NCBI GenBank assembly: GCA_963752585.1 | Contig: CAVVYV010000004.1 | Span: forward strand, 372,001-436,000 | DNA length: 64,000 nt | Source: CAVVYV01 sp963752585 | GTDB taxonomy: Bacteria > Actinomycetota > Thermoleophilia > Solirubrobacterales > 70-9 | Reading direction: 5' to 3' | Shown: positions 20,037 to 28,501 of the stretch, one piece after another | Numbering within the stretch: the first letter of the stretch is position 1 | Layout: each line of letters begins with the position of its first letter | Notes under the pieces: generated by a model | Database searches by the model: none | Seen by the model: only the letters and a program-made list of their open reading frames with translations | Told to the model about the DNA's origin: nothing | Translations under genes and position numbers: made by a program

Positions 20037-21461
20037 TTGTCGATCAGCGACGTTCCGGTGGCGGCGGTCTCACTGGAGCGCTTCCGGGGGCTACTCGGCG
20101 ACCGCTACGCCGAGCTCGAGGAGGCGATGAGGACGGCGCGCGAGCTGTTCGCGGGCCGGGTGATCTGGCACGTCAACTCGACCGCCCGCGGGGGCGGGGT
20201 CGCCGAGCTGCTCCAGTCGCTGATCGCCTACGCGCGCGGGGCGGGTGTGGACGTCCGCTGGGCGACGATCTCGGGCGATGCGCCGTTCTTCGCCGTCACC
20301 AAGCGGATCCACAACAACCTCCACGGCTCCCCGGGCGACGGCGGCGAGCTCGGCGAAGCCGAGAGGGGGGTCTACGAGGGGGCGCTCGCGGCGAGCGCCG
20401 CGGCGCTCGCCGAGCGGATTCGCCCCGATGACATCGTCTATCTCCATGATCCGCAGACCGCCGGGCTCACCCGCCTCGCACAGGACGAGGGAATGGACGT
20501 GATCTGGCGCTGCCACGTCGGCGTCGACGATCCGAACGAGCTCGCCCGCCGGGCTTGGTCGTTCCTGACGCCCTACATCGAGGAGGCGAACGCCTACGTC
20601 TTCTCCCGCCGCGAGTTCGTCTGGGACGGCCTCGATCCCGACAAGCTCTGGATCGTCCCGCCCTCGATTGACGCCTTCTCGCCGAAGAACCAGGATCTCG
20701 AGCCGGAGGCGGTCAGCTCGATCCTGGCGACGATCGGGCTGACCGCCGATGGTGCCGGGGCGCCGGCCTTCCGCCGACAAGATGGGAGCCGGGGGCGGGT
20801 AGACCGGCGCGCCCAGTTGAAGCAGGACGGACCGATGCCCGGCGACGTCCCCGTGATCGCCCAGGTCTCGCGCTGGGATCGGCTCAAGGACCCGGTCGGG
20901 GTCCTGCGCTGCTTCGCCGAGCATCTCCGGCACGCGTCCGCCCACCTTGTTCTCGCCGGGCCCTCGGTCACGGAGGTGGCCGACGATCCGGAGGGCGCCG
21001 AGGTGCTGGCCGAGGTCGAGGCCGTGCGCGGCTCGCTCCCCGACGAGGTCCGCTCGCGCACCCACCTCGCCTCACTGCCGATGGACGACATCGAGGAGAA
21101 CGCGGCAATGGTGAACGCGATCCAGCGCCGCGCCGACGTCGTCCTCCAGAAGAGCCTCGCCGAGGGCTTCGGCCTGACGGTGGCGGAGGCGATGTGGAAG
21201 GCGCGGCCGGTGGTCGCGGGCCGAGTGGGCGGGATCCAGGATCAGATCGTCGACGGCGTCTCGGGCGTGCTGGTCGACGATCCGGCCGACCTCGGGGCGG
21301 TCGGCGAGGCGATCGACGGCCTGCTCGCCGATCCTGACCGGGCAAGGGCGATCGGCGACGCCGCCCGCCAGCGGGTGCTCGACGAGTTCCTCGGCTCGCG
21401 CCACCTGGTCCAGTACCTGAGGCTGATCCAGACGATGCTCGGCACGGAGGCGAAAGCCTAG
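20037..21461 (+). CDS. GT4 glycosyltransferase, trehalose synthase (TreT)-like
   Basis: This 474-residue, frame-intact protein has the GT-B layout. The N-terminal GRVIWHVNSTARGGGVAELL, DVRWATISGDAPFF and VTKRIHNNLHG resemble TreT-type glycosyltransferring trehalose synthases. The C-terminal half has AQVSRWDRLKDP and the E-x7-E donor motif region KSLAEGFGLTVAEAMWKARP. It would join a nucleotide-sugar to glucose; trehalose would serve as a stress solute. The TTG start is three bases after the ligase stop with little Shine-Dalgarno, so it is probably co-transcribed with that gene. Its link to amine catabolism is unclear. Confidence 0.78.
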   Translation: MSISDVPVAAVSLERFRGLLGDRYAELEEAMRTARELFAGRVIWHVNSTARGGGVAELLQSLIAYARGAGVDVRWATISGDAPFFAVTKRIHNNLHGSPGDGGELGEAERGVYEGALAASAAALAERIRPDDIVYLHDPQTAGLTRLAQDEGMDVIWRCHVGVDDPNELARRAWSFLTPYIEEANAYVFSRREFVWDGLDPDKLWIVPPSIDAFSPKNQDLEPEAVSSILATIGLTADGAGAPAFRRQDGSRGRVDRRAQLKQDGPMPGDVPVIAQVSRWDRLKDPVGVLRCFAEHLRHASAHLVLAGPSVTEVADDPEGAEVLAEVEAVRGSLPDEVRSRTHLASLPMDDIEENAAMVNAIQRRADVVLQKSLAEGFGLTVAEAMWKARPVVAGRVGGIQDQIVDGVSGVLVDDPADLGAVGEAIDGLLADPDRARAIGDAARQRVLDEFLGSRHLVQYLRLIQTMLGTEAKA

Positions 21462-22165
21462 GCGCGGCTTACCAGGGCCTGAATCACCCGGTCCTCGGGG
21501 TCCTCCTCTGGGTGCCAGAGGACGCCGAGGGCGAAGCCGTCGCCGGGGCGCTCGATCGCCTCCACCGTCTCGTCGTCCGTCGCCCAGGCGGTCGGCTCGA
21601 AGCCCTCACCGATCTCGCCTATGCCCTGGTGGTGATGGCTCTTCACCTGGAGCCGCTCGGCCCCGGTGGCCTCGGCGGCGAGCGATCCCGGCGCCAGCCG
21701 GACCTCGTGCTCGCTCCAGCTCCCGGGCACTTGGCGGTGCCGCTCATCCCCGACCCCATCCGGCAGGTGCTGGTCGAGGCCGCCGCCCGCGGCCACGTTC
21801 ATCAGCTGCATCCCCCGGCAGACGCCGAGCAGCGGCAGGTCACGCTCCAGCGCCTCGCGGGCGAGCGCGAGCTCGAAGCGGTCGCGGTCCGGGTTGCTGC
21901 CGCCCGTCTGCGGATGGGGCTCGGACCGATGGGTCGCCGGGTCGAGGTCGGCGCCACCGCCGAGGATCAGGGCGTCGAGCCGGTCGAGGAGCGCCGCCGG
22001 GGCGTCGGCGGCGACGGCGTCAGGCGGGAGCATCGCAGCGATCCCGCCCGCGGCCTGGACCGCGCGCGCGTAGCCGAGCGGCAGCAGCACCACCGGCTCC
22101 TCGACCCAGGGGCCGAAGCTGGCGGGCTCGACAGCGGCGCTGATTCCGATCAGGGGCCGGGCCAT
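21458..22165 (-). CDS. Gamma-glutamyl-gamma-aminobutyrate hydrolase family (peptidase C26, PuuD-like)
   Basis: 235 residues. It has the family start PLIGISAAVEPASFG, nucleophile motif GVCRGMQLMNVAAGG, and KSHHHQGI plus VLWHPEEDPED (triad His and Glu). These enzymes release glutamate from gamma-glutamylated amines or GABA and would complement the glutamine-synthetase-like ligase nearby. Its stop overlaps the convergent glycosyltransferase end by four bases. A TAAGTT box lies six bases before the ATG (22177-22172), suggesting leaderless transcription, divergent from the FAD oxidoreductase gene 40 bases away. Confidence 0.88.
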   Translation of the reverse strand: MARPLIGISAAVEPASFGPWVEEPVVLLPLGYARAVQAAGGIAAMLPPDAVAADAPAALLDRLDALILGGGADLDPATHRSEPHPQTGGSNPDRDRFELALAREALERDLPLLGVCRGMQLMNVAAGGGLDQHLPDGVGDERHRQVPGSWSEHEVRLAPGSLAAEATGAERLQVKSHHHQGIGEIGEGFEPTAWATDDETVEAIERPGDGFALGVLWHPEEDPEDRVIQALVSRA

Positions 22166-22205
22166 CGAGCCAACTTAGCGGTGGCCGAACTGGTACGAAA
22201 CCGAG

Positions 22206-23361
22206 ATGGCCGCGCGCACCGCCAAGCACACCGAGGTCGTGGTGATCGGCGGCGGGGTGGTTGGCTGTGCGGTTGCCTACGCGCTCGCCCGCCGACAGGT
22301 GCCCGCGATCCTGGTGGAGGCGCAGGACGAGCTCGCGCTCGCGGCGAGCGGCACCAACTCAGGGATCCTCCACACCGGCTTCGACTCGCCGCCCGGCGAG
22401 CTGGAGACGGAGCTGATCCTCCGCTCGGCCGAGCTCCGTGACGCGGTCCTCGACCAGCTCGGGGTGCCGGTGATCCGCTGCGGGGCGGAGCTTCGGCCCA
22501 GGGGCGCCGTCGAGCGGGGCGCCGTCAGCGAGCTGATCGAGCGGGCGGAGGCGAACGGGGTGCCGACGACGCTCTACGACGACGATCACGCGCTCGGGAT
22601 TCCGGGGGAAGCGGTCACCGACCCGGTCGCCTACACCTTGGCGCTGGCGGCCGCCGCCCGGAGCGGCGGGGCGGAGATCGTCACCGGGACGCCGGTGGTG
22701 GGAATCGAGCGGGCGGGGGAGGGGCTTGTCGCTCTCGATCGGCGGCGGCGGGGAGCTCTCCTGCCGGGTGGCGGTCAACTGCGCCGGCCTATACGCGGAT
22801 CGGGTCGCGAGGCTGGCGGGGGACGAGAGCTTCGAGATCTACCCGCGGAAGGGCGAGTTCTTCGTCTTCGACCCTCCCGGGGGCGAGCCGCTCGATCGGA
22901 TCCTGCTTCCGGCGCCGACCGAGCGGACGAAGGGGGTGCTCGTCTTCCCGACCACCGACGGCAAGGTCGTCGCCGGCCCGACCGCCCACGATCAGGCCGA
23001 CAAGGAGGACTGGTCGGTGCGCCCGGAAGCCGTGGACGAGGTGCTCCACAAGGCCCACGAGATGCTGCCCGCGCTGGAGACGGCCGAGCCGATCGCGAGC
23101 TACGCCGGCCTCCGTCCCGCCGGCCGCGACGTCAACTACATGATCGGCCCGTCGCCCGCCTGTCCCGGCCTGGTCAACGTCGCCGCGATCCGCTCCACCG
23201 GCCTCTCGGCGTCGCTCGGGATCGGAGAGCACGTCGCAAAGCTGGTCGCCGAGCAGGGAATCGCGCTCGGCGAGGAGCGGATTCTCTCCGCGCCCGAGCC
23301 GGAGCCCCGCGGACCCGATCCCTGGTGGCTACGGACGGCGCGCGAACGGGCCGGGTCGTGA
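22206..23361 (+). CDS. FAD-dependent oxidoreductase, LhgO/GlpA-like (one frame break)
   Basis: About 385 residues of the DAO fold: dinucleotide motif VIGGGVVGCAVAYALAR, GTNSGILHTGFDSPPGELE and, after a frame change near 22738, VAVNCAGLYADRVARLAGD and SYAGLRPAGRDVNYMIGP. These place it with the L-2-hydroxyglutarate/glycerol-3-phosphate dehydrogenase-type oxidoreductases. Its TGA overlaps the GTG of an FGGY kinase (GTGA), so kinase and dehydrogenase are coupled, as expected for a polyol pathway in which the kinase product is oxidised; a glycerol route is one option. The actual substrate is undetermined. Confidence 0.8.
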
Positions 23362-24825
23362 CTGAGAGGCTCCTGCTCGGAGTCGACGAGGGGACGACCG
23401 GGGTGAAGGCGGCCCTGTTCAACGAGCGCCTCGAGCCGCTCGCCGAGGCCCGCCGAGAGAAGGTGAACCGCCACCCCGAGGAGGGCTGGGTCGAGCAGGA
23501 CCCGGACGAGGTGCTCTCCGCAGTCGTCGAGGCGATCGCCGAGCTGCTCGCCGACCCGCCAGGTGAGGTGGTCGCCTGCGGGCTCGACCACCAGGGCGAG
23601 TCGGTGCTCGCCTGGGATGCGGAGACTGGCAGGCCGATCTCCCCGATCGTCGTCTGGCAGGACAAGCGCTCCCAGGAAGTCCTCGACCGGCTCGCCGACC
23701 GGGAGCCCGAGGTGAAGGAGCTGAGCGGGCTCCCCTTCGACCCCTACTTCTCCGCCGCGAAGCTCGCCTGGCTGCTCGAGCACGAGGGCGCGGTAAAGGA
23801 GGCGCGGGAGGCCGGCAGGCTGCGGATGGGCACGGTCGATTCCTTCCTCTGCGACCGGCTCGGCGCCGGCTTCGCCACCGACGCCTCGACCGCCTCCCGC
23901 ACCCAGCTCCACACGGCTCGGCGCGCCGGGATTCGACCGGCGCCTCTGCGAGATCTTCGGGGTGCCGCCCGAGGTGTTGCCCGAGGTCCGCGACAGCGCC
24001 GGCGAGCTCGGGACGCTCAGGCACGAGAGCTGGCCGGTGGATCTGCCGCTGCGCGGCCAGGTCGTCGACCAGCAGGCCGCCCTCGCCGGCGCCGCCTGCG
24101 TCACCCCGGGCCGGGTGAAGGCGACCTACGGCACCGGCGTCTTCGTCCTCGCCCATGCCGGCTTCGAGGTCCCAAAGCCGGCCGGGGGGCTGCTGCCGAC
24201 GGTCGCCTGGAGGATCGAGGGGCGGGTCGAGTACGCCCTCGACGGCGGGGTCTTCGCCGCCGGGGCGATGCTCGAGTGGATCTGCAACGAGCTCGGCATG
24301 GCGGACGACCCGCCCGCGCTCAGCAAGCTCGCCCGCGAGGCCGACGGCTCGGCGGGAGCGCGGGTGCTTCCCGGCCTCGCCGGGATCGGGGCGCCCTGGT
24401 GGCGTCCCAACGCCCGGGCGGTGATCTCGGGGATCCACGGCGGCACCAGCGGCGCCAACGTCGCCCGGGCGGCACTCGAGGGGATCGCCTGGCGAGTGGC
24501 GGACGTCGTCGCCGCGATCCGGGAGGCGATCGAGGTCGAGACCCTGCGGGTGGACGGCGGGCTCACCAACGAGCCGCTGCTGCTCCAGCTCCAGGCCGAC
24601 ACGATCGGGGCGCCGGTCGAGGCCGCCGGAGCAGACGCCACCGTGCTCGGTTCCGCCGCGCTCGCCGCGGTCGGCGCCGGTGTGATCGACTCGCTCGAGC
24701 GGCTGCCGGAGCTTCTCCCGGCCGACCGCCGGGTCGAACCCGTTCGCGACGACGAGTGGCGCCGCTCCGAGCACGAGCGCTGGCGCGAGTTCGTCAGGGC
24801 GACCGAGGCGCTGGACGCGAGCTAG
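23358..24825 (+). CDS. FGGY-family carbohydrate kinase, glycerol-kinase-like (one frame break)
   Basis: About 488 residues. The N-terminal ATPase motif is LLLGVDEGTTGVKAALF, then WVEQDPDEV and GLDHQGESVLAWD. A frame change near 23920 joins the second half, with ATYGTGVFVLAHAG (adenosine loop), YALDGGVFAAGAML and DGGLTNEPLLLQLQADTIG, which includes the catalytic-domain signature. The QLQAD segment and the EGWVEQDP start recall glycerol kinases. It is coupled to the upstream FAD oxidoreductase gene through a GTGA overlap and converges on an alpha/beta hydrolase gene. Confidence 0.82.
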
Positions 24826-25754
24826 CCTGGCAGTCGCTCAGGCGGGCGCGCTGCGATCACGTCTCCCCAGTCTCCGTCCTCGATCCGCCCGGCTCGGTTG
24901 TCGCGGAGGAACTCGAGCAGGGCGGCGGCGAGGCCCTCGGGATCCTCGATGTGGGGGAAGTGCGCGGCGCGGGGAAGGGTCTCGAAGTGGCTGGCCGGGA
25001 TCTCCTGGTGGGCCCGGCGGCCGTGGGCGAGCGGGATCGTGTGATCGCGCTCGCCCCAGACGATCAGGGTCGGAAAGCCGTCGAGCAGGTAGAGCCGGTC
25101 GCGGGCGCTGACGTGCTGGCCCCTGAAGTCGATCACCGAGCGGAGCGTCTGGAGGAAGGCGCGGCGGGCGCCCGCCTGCCGCAGCGGACGCAGTGCTCGG
25201 GCGATCGCCACGAGGTAGACCCCGATCCCGCGTCCCCGCTCGCGCATCCGCTCGCCGGCCTCCGAGAGCGCGTCGAGGAGGCGGGGGTGGGCCGCCGCCC
25301 AGAGTGCCGCCGAGGCACCCGGCATCGCCGCGCCTCGGAGCAGCGGGCTCACCTCGCGCCCGAGGCCGCCGCTCGAGATCAGCGCCAGGCGCTCGGTGCG
25401 CTGGGGGAACTGGTAGAAGAACTGCATCGCGATCCCGCCGCCGAGCGAGTGGCCGACGATCGTCGCCCGCTCGACCCCGAGCGCCGCCAGGAGGTCGCGG
25501 ATGCTCGAGGCGTGGGCCCCGAGCGAGTAGTCGCCGCGGACCGCGGCCGAGTCGCCGTGGCCGATCAGGTCGGGCGCGATCACCGTGTACTCCTCGGCGA
25601 GGCGGAGCGCCACCGGCTCCCAGTGGCGGGAGGAGTTGACCATCCCGTGGATCAGGACCACCGGCGGGCCACTGCCCGCCATCCGGTAGATCACCCGGTG
25701 GCCGTGAAGCTCGGTCTCCCAGGGAAGGAACTCGAGTGGGTCGAGCGCGCTCAC
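24822..25754 (-). CDS. Alpha/beta hydrolase, paralogue of 42767-43725
   Basis: 310 residues, frame intact. Features: LHGHRVIYRMAGSGPPVVLI, oxyanion HGMVNSSRHW, DLIGHGDSA, nucleophile elbow GHSLGGGIAMQF, then SSGGLGREVSPLLR and the acid/His end GERDHTIPLAHG and PHIEDPEG. The elbow and the SGGLGRE segment are nearly identical to those of the hydrolase at 42767-43725, so the two are paralogues. No specific substrate is indicated; the family includes epoxide hydrolases, C-C hydrolases and esterases. It overlaps the convergent kinase gene by four bases. Confidence 0.85.
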   Translation of the reverse strand: MSALDPLEFLPWETELHGHRVIYRMAGSGPPVVLIHGMVNSSRHWEPVALRLAEEYTVIAPDLIGHGDSAAVRGDYSLGAHASSIRDLLAALGVERATIVGHSLGGGIAMQFFYQFPQRTERLALISSGGLGREVSPLLRGAAMPGASAALWAAAHPRLLDALSEAGERMRERGRGIGVYLVAIARALRPLRQAGARRAFLQTLRSVIDFRGQHVSARDRLYLLDGFPTLIVWGERDHTIPLAHGRRAHQEIPASHFETLPRAAHFPHIEDPEGLAAALLEFLRDNRAGRIEDGDWGDVIAARPPERLPG

Positions 25755-25862
25755 GGTGTCGCACCCTAGAACAGGGGCATCCGACCCGCGTTAGGCGCCG
25801 GCCGGATGCCGTGGCGGCCGCAGCACCGTCCCAGGTAGGGGGGACGGGGCGGCCGCGCAGCC

Positions 25863-27475
25863 TCAGTCCTGCTTGATGCCGAAGCCCTCGTCGAACTCGA
25901 TCGTCCGCACCGGTCCCGTGTAGCTCTTGTTCGGCGCCGAGGATCCAGGCCAGACCGGTGCCGAGGAGGACGACGCCGACGACCAGAGGCGTGTAGTTGA
26001 AGAAGCTCCAGTCGAAGTCGTCCTCCCAGGGCACGCCGAGGCTGGAGTAGGGGAGCATCAGGATGATGAACATGAGCACGACGAAGACGACCGCGACCGG
26101 GTTGATCCACTTGTACCGGGGCCCCAGCGTCCAGGAGCGGGCCTGGAACGAGTCGCCGGCACGCCAGCGCAGGTACACGGGCGTCACATAGGCGATGTAG
26201 AGCCCGATCGTGCCGATTGCGGTGACCGCGAAGAAGGCGACCGGCGGCACGTACGTGTCGGACGCGAACAGAGCCGGGAGGACGATGAGGAAAGCGAGCC
26301 CGCAGCTGGCAATAACTGCCATCACCGGCACACCCCGCTCGCAGTTGACCCGGCTCCACAGCTGCCAGCCCGGGACGGCACGGTCGCGCGAGAACGCGAA
26401 GAACGTCCGCGAGCAGCTCGTCACGCAGGCCATCCCGCAGAAGAACTGGCCGACGCACGCGATCGCGATGATCGCCTCCGCCCAGTTCTGGTTCATCTGC
26501 GCCGAGGTGAAGACCGAGATCGAGGTGCCGAAGCCCTCGTTGACGGCGGTGACGTCGGTGGCGGCGAACAGGATCGCCAGCAGCACGAGCCACCCGATCA
26601 GCGCCGAGCTCGCGACCGATTGCCAGATGCCCTTCGCCGCCGCCTGCTCGGCGCCCACCGTCTCCTCGGCTACGTGCGCCGAGGCGTCGTAGCCGGTGAT
26701 CGTGTACATCGTCAGCAGGAAGCCGACGGGCAGGACCAGGAACCAGTAGGTGCCGCCGCCGATTGCTCCCTCGGCGAAGCCGGAGTTGTTGATCCTCTCG
26801 GTGAAGACGAAATCGGCGCTCTGGTGATCGTCGGGAACGAAGACCAGGATCCCGATGATGATCAGCACCCCGACCACGTGCCACCACACCGAGATGCTGT
26901 TGAAGAGCGCGAGCAACCGGTGGGAGAAGATGTTGAGCAGGGCGTGCAGCGCCAGGATGACCGCGAACACCCAGAAGATCTCCTGGATGATGTGCTGCGT
27001 CGTCGGCGAAGTTGATGAACCCCAGGTCCCAGCCCCAGAGACCGAACAGCTGCGTCGCGAAGAACGCCAGGACGTAGTCGACAGAGGCGACGATGCCGAT
27101 CAGCCCGAGGACGTTGAACCACCCCGTGAACCAGGACCAGCCGGCACTACCGAGGTTGTGGGCCCACCAGTACGGCCCGCCGGCGGTCGGGTAGGCCGAG
27201 GCGAGCTCGGACATGCTGATCGCGACCGTGAGGATGATCAGCGCAATCACCGGCCAGCCGATCGAGATCGCGATCGGCCCGCCGTTGTTCCATCCCACGT
27301 AGAAGACCGTGAAGCAGCCCGCGAGGACCGAGATGATCGAGAACGAGATCGCGAAGTTGGTGAATCTCGACCATCCGCGAGGCAGCTCCTGCTTGTAGCC
27401 GAGCTCCGCGAGGCGCTTCTCGTCAGCTAGGCCCTTCTGCTCCTCCGCCGGATCGCTGATGCCCTCTGGTGCCAT
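25863..27475 (-). CDS. APC-superfamily amino-acid/amine permease (two frame breaks)
   Basis: About 537 residues with 12 predicted membrane helices. The start (LAELGYKQELPRGWSRFTNF) and helix 1 (AISFSIISVLAGCFTVFYVG), the APC motif SMSELASAYPTAGGPYWW and the ITGYDASAHVAEET segment are typical of the BAT1/GABA-permease group. Frame changes near 27006 and 25930 join the pieces; the last gives the C-terminus VRTIEFDEGFGIKQD and a stop at 25863. SD GGAGA precedes the ATG. It probably imports the amino acid or amine used by the surrounding catabolic genes. It is divergent from the kinase/dimethylglycine-dehydrogenase-like pair. Confidence 0.85.
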
Positions 27476-27580
27476 GTCCGTCTCCCTCTCTCCTTGGGTT
27501 CCGGCAAAGCCCTCAGTGCGATAGAAGGTTTAACCGGTGACGGTCTTGGACCCTATGTGCCAGGAGGGCAGATAGCAAGG

Positions 27581-28501
27581 GTGACGGAGGAAGTCGTACA
27601 GATCGTCCAGCAGCTAACCCCCAAGTTGGGCGAAGCGGAGGGTGAGCCGAGCCCACTCGAGGGGGGGATAACCAATCGCAATTACTTGGTAAGGCTGGGC
27701 GGGAGGTCTTATGTGATTCGGGTTCCGGGCAAGGACACCGACCTGCTCGGGATCGATCGCGAGGCGGAGAGGGTGGCGAACGAGCACGCTGCCGCGGCGG
27801 GTGTCGCGCCCGGGGTCGTGGCGGTGCTGGAGGATCCGGCGTGCATCGTCACCATCTTCATCGAAGGCCGCGGGATGGAGGTGGAGGAGCTGCGCGGGGA
27901 GAAGAGCCTGGTCGAGGTCGCCCGCTCGCTCCGCGCAATTCACCAGTCGGGAGTGACCCTGCCGATCGACTTCGACTCCTTCCGCGTGGTCGAGCGCTAC
28001 GCCGAGACCGCCGCCGGCAGAGGAGTCGAGGTCCCGCCCGCCTACGAGCGAGCGCATGAGCACGCCGCCGCGATCGAGACGGTCCTGAGCGGGCCGGAGC
28101 ACGATCCGGTTCCCTGCCACAACGACCTTCTCGCCGCGAACTTCCTCCACGACGGCGAGCAGATCTGGATCTTCGACTGGGAGTACGCCGGGATGGGCGA
28201 CCGCTACTTCGACCTCGGCAACTTCTCGGTCAACAACGAGCTCGATGAGGGTGGCCAGGCTGATCTGCTCGAGGCCTACTTCGGTGCGCCGCCGGACGCG
28301 CGCCAGGCGGCGACCCTGAACCTGATGCGGTTCATGTCCGACTTCCGCGAGGCGATGTGGGGAGTGGTCCAGAGCGGGGTATCGGACCTCGATTTCGACT
28401 TCACCGGCTACGCGACGAAGCACTTCGACCGGATGCTCACGACCGCCGCCGATCCGAAGTTCGAGAACTGGCTCGAGGAGGCTCGTGGCGAGGAGGACTG
28501 A
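27581..28501 (+). CDS. Choline/ethanolamine-kinase-like phosphotransferase
   Basis: About 306 residues of the APH/LicA kinase fold: EGGITNRNYLVRLGGRSYVI (nucleotide loop and Lys strand), CHNDLLAANFLHDGEQIW (Brenner motif HND) and IFDWEYAGMGDRYFDLGNFS (DFG-equivalent). This layout is closest to LicA/choline-ethanolamine kinases. I chose GTG 27581 because family homology starts there; the frame is open from 27494 and a start nearer 27494 is possible. The coding end overlaps the next gene by 17 bases, so kinase and FAD enzyme are made together, suggesting an amino-alcohol or methylated-amine substrate. Confidence 0.8.
   Translation: MTEEVVQIVQQLTPKLGEAEGEPSPLEGGITNRNYLVRLGGRSYVIRVPGKDTDLLGIDREAERVANEHAAAAGVAPGVVAVLEDPACIVTIFIEGRGMEVEELRGEKSLVEVARSLRAIHQSGVTLPIDFDSFRVVERYAETAAGRGVEVPPAYERAHEHAAAIETVLSGPEHDPVPCHNDLLAANFLHDGEQIWIFDWEYAGMGDRYFDLGNFSVNNELDEGGQADLLEAYFGAPPDARQAATLNLMRFMSDFREAMWGVVQSGVSDLDFDFTGYATKHFDRMLTTAADPKFENWLEEARGEED

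Noticed and set aside
22206..25769. 1187-codon plus-strand open frame spanning oxidoreductase, kinase and hydrolase genes
   Set aside because: It is the true frame only in parts; the middle and end are low-complexity shadow sequence and antisense to the alpha/beta hydrolase.
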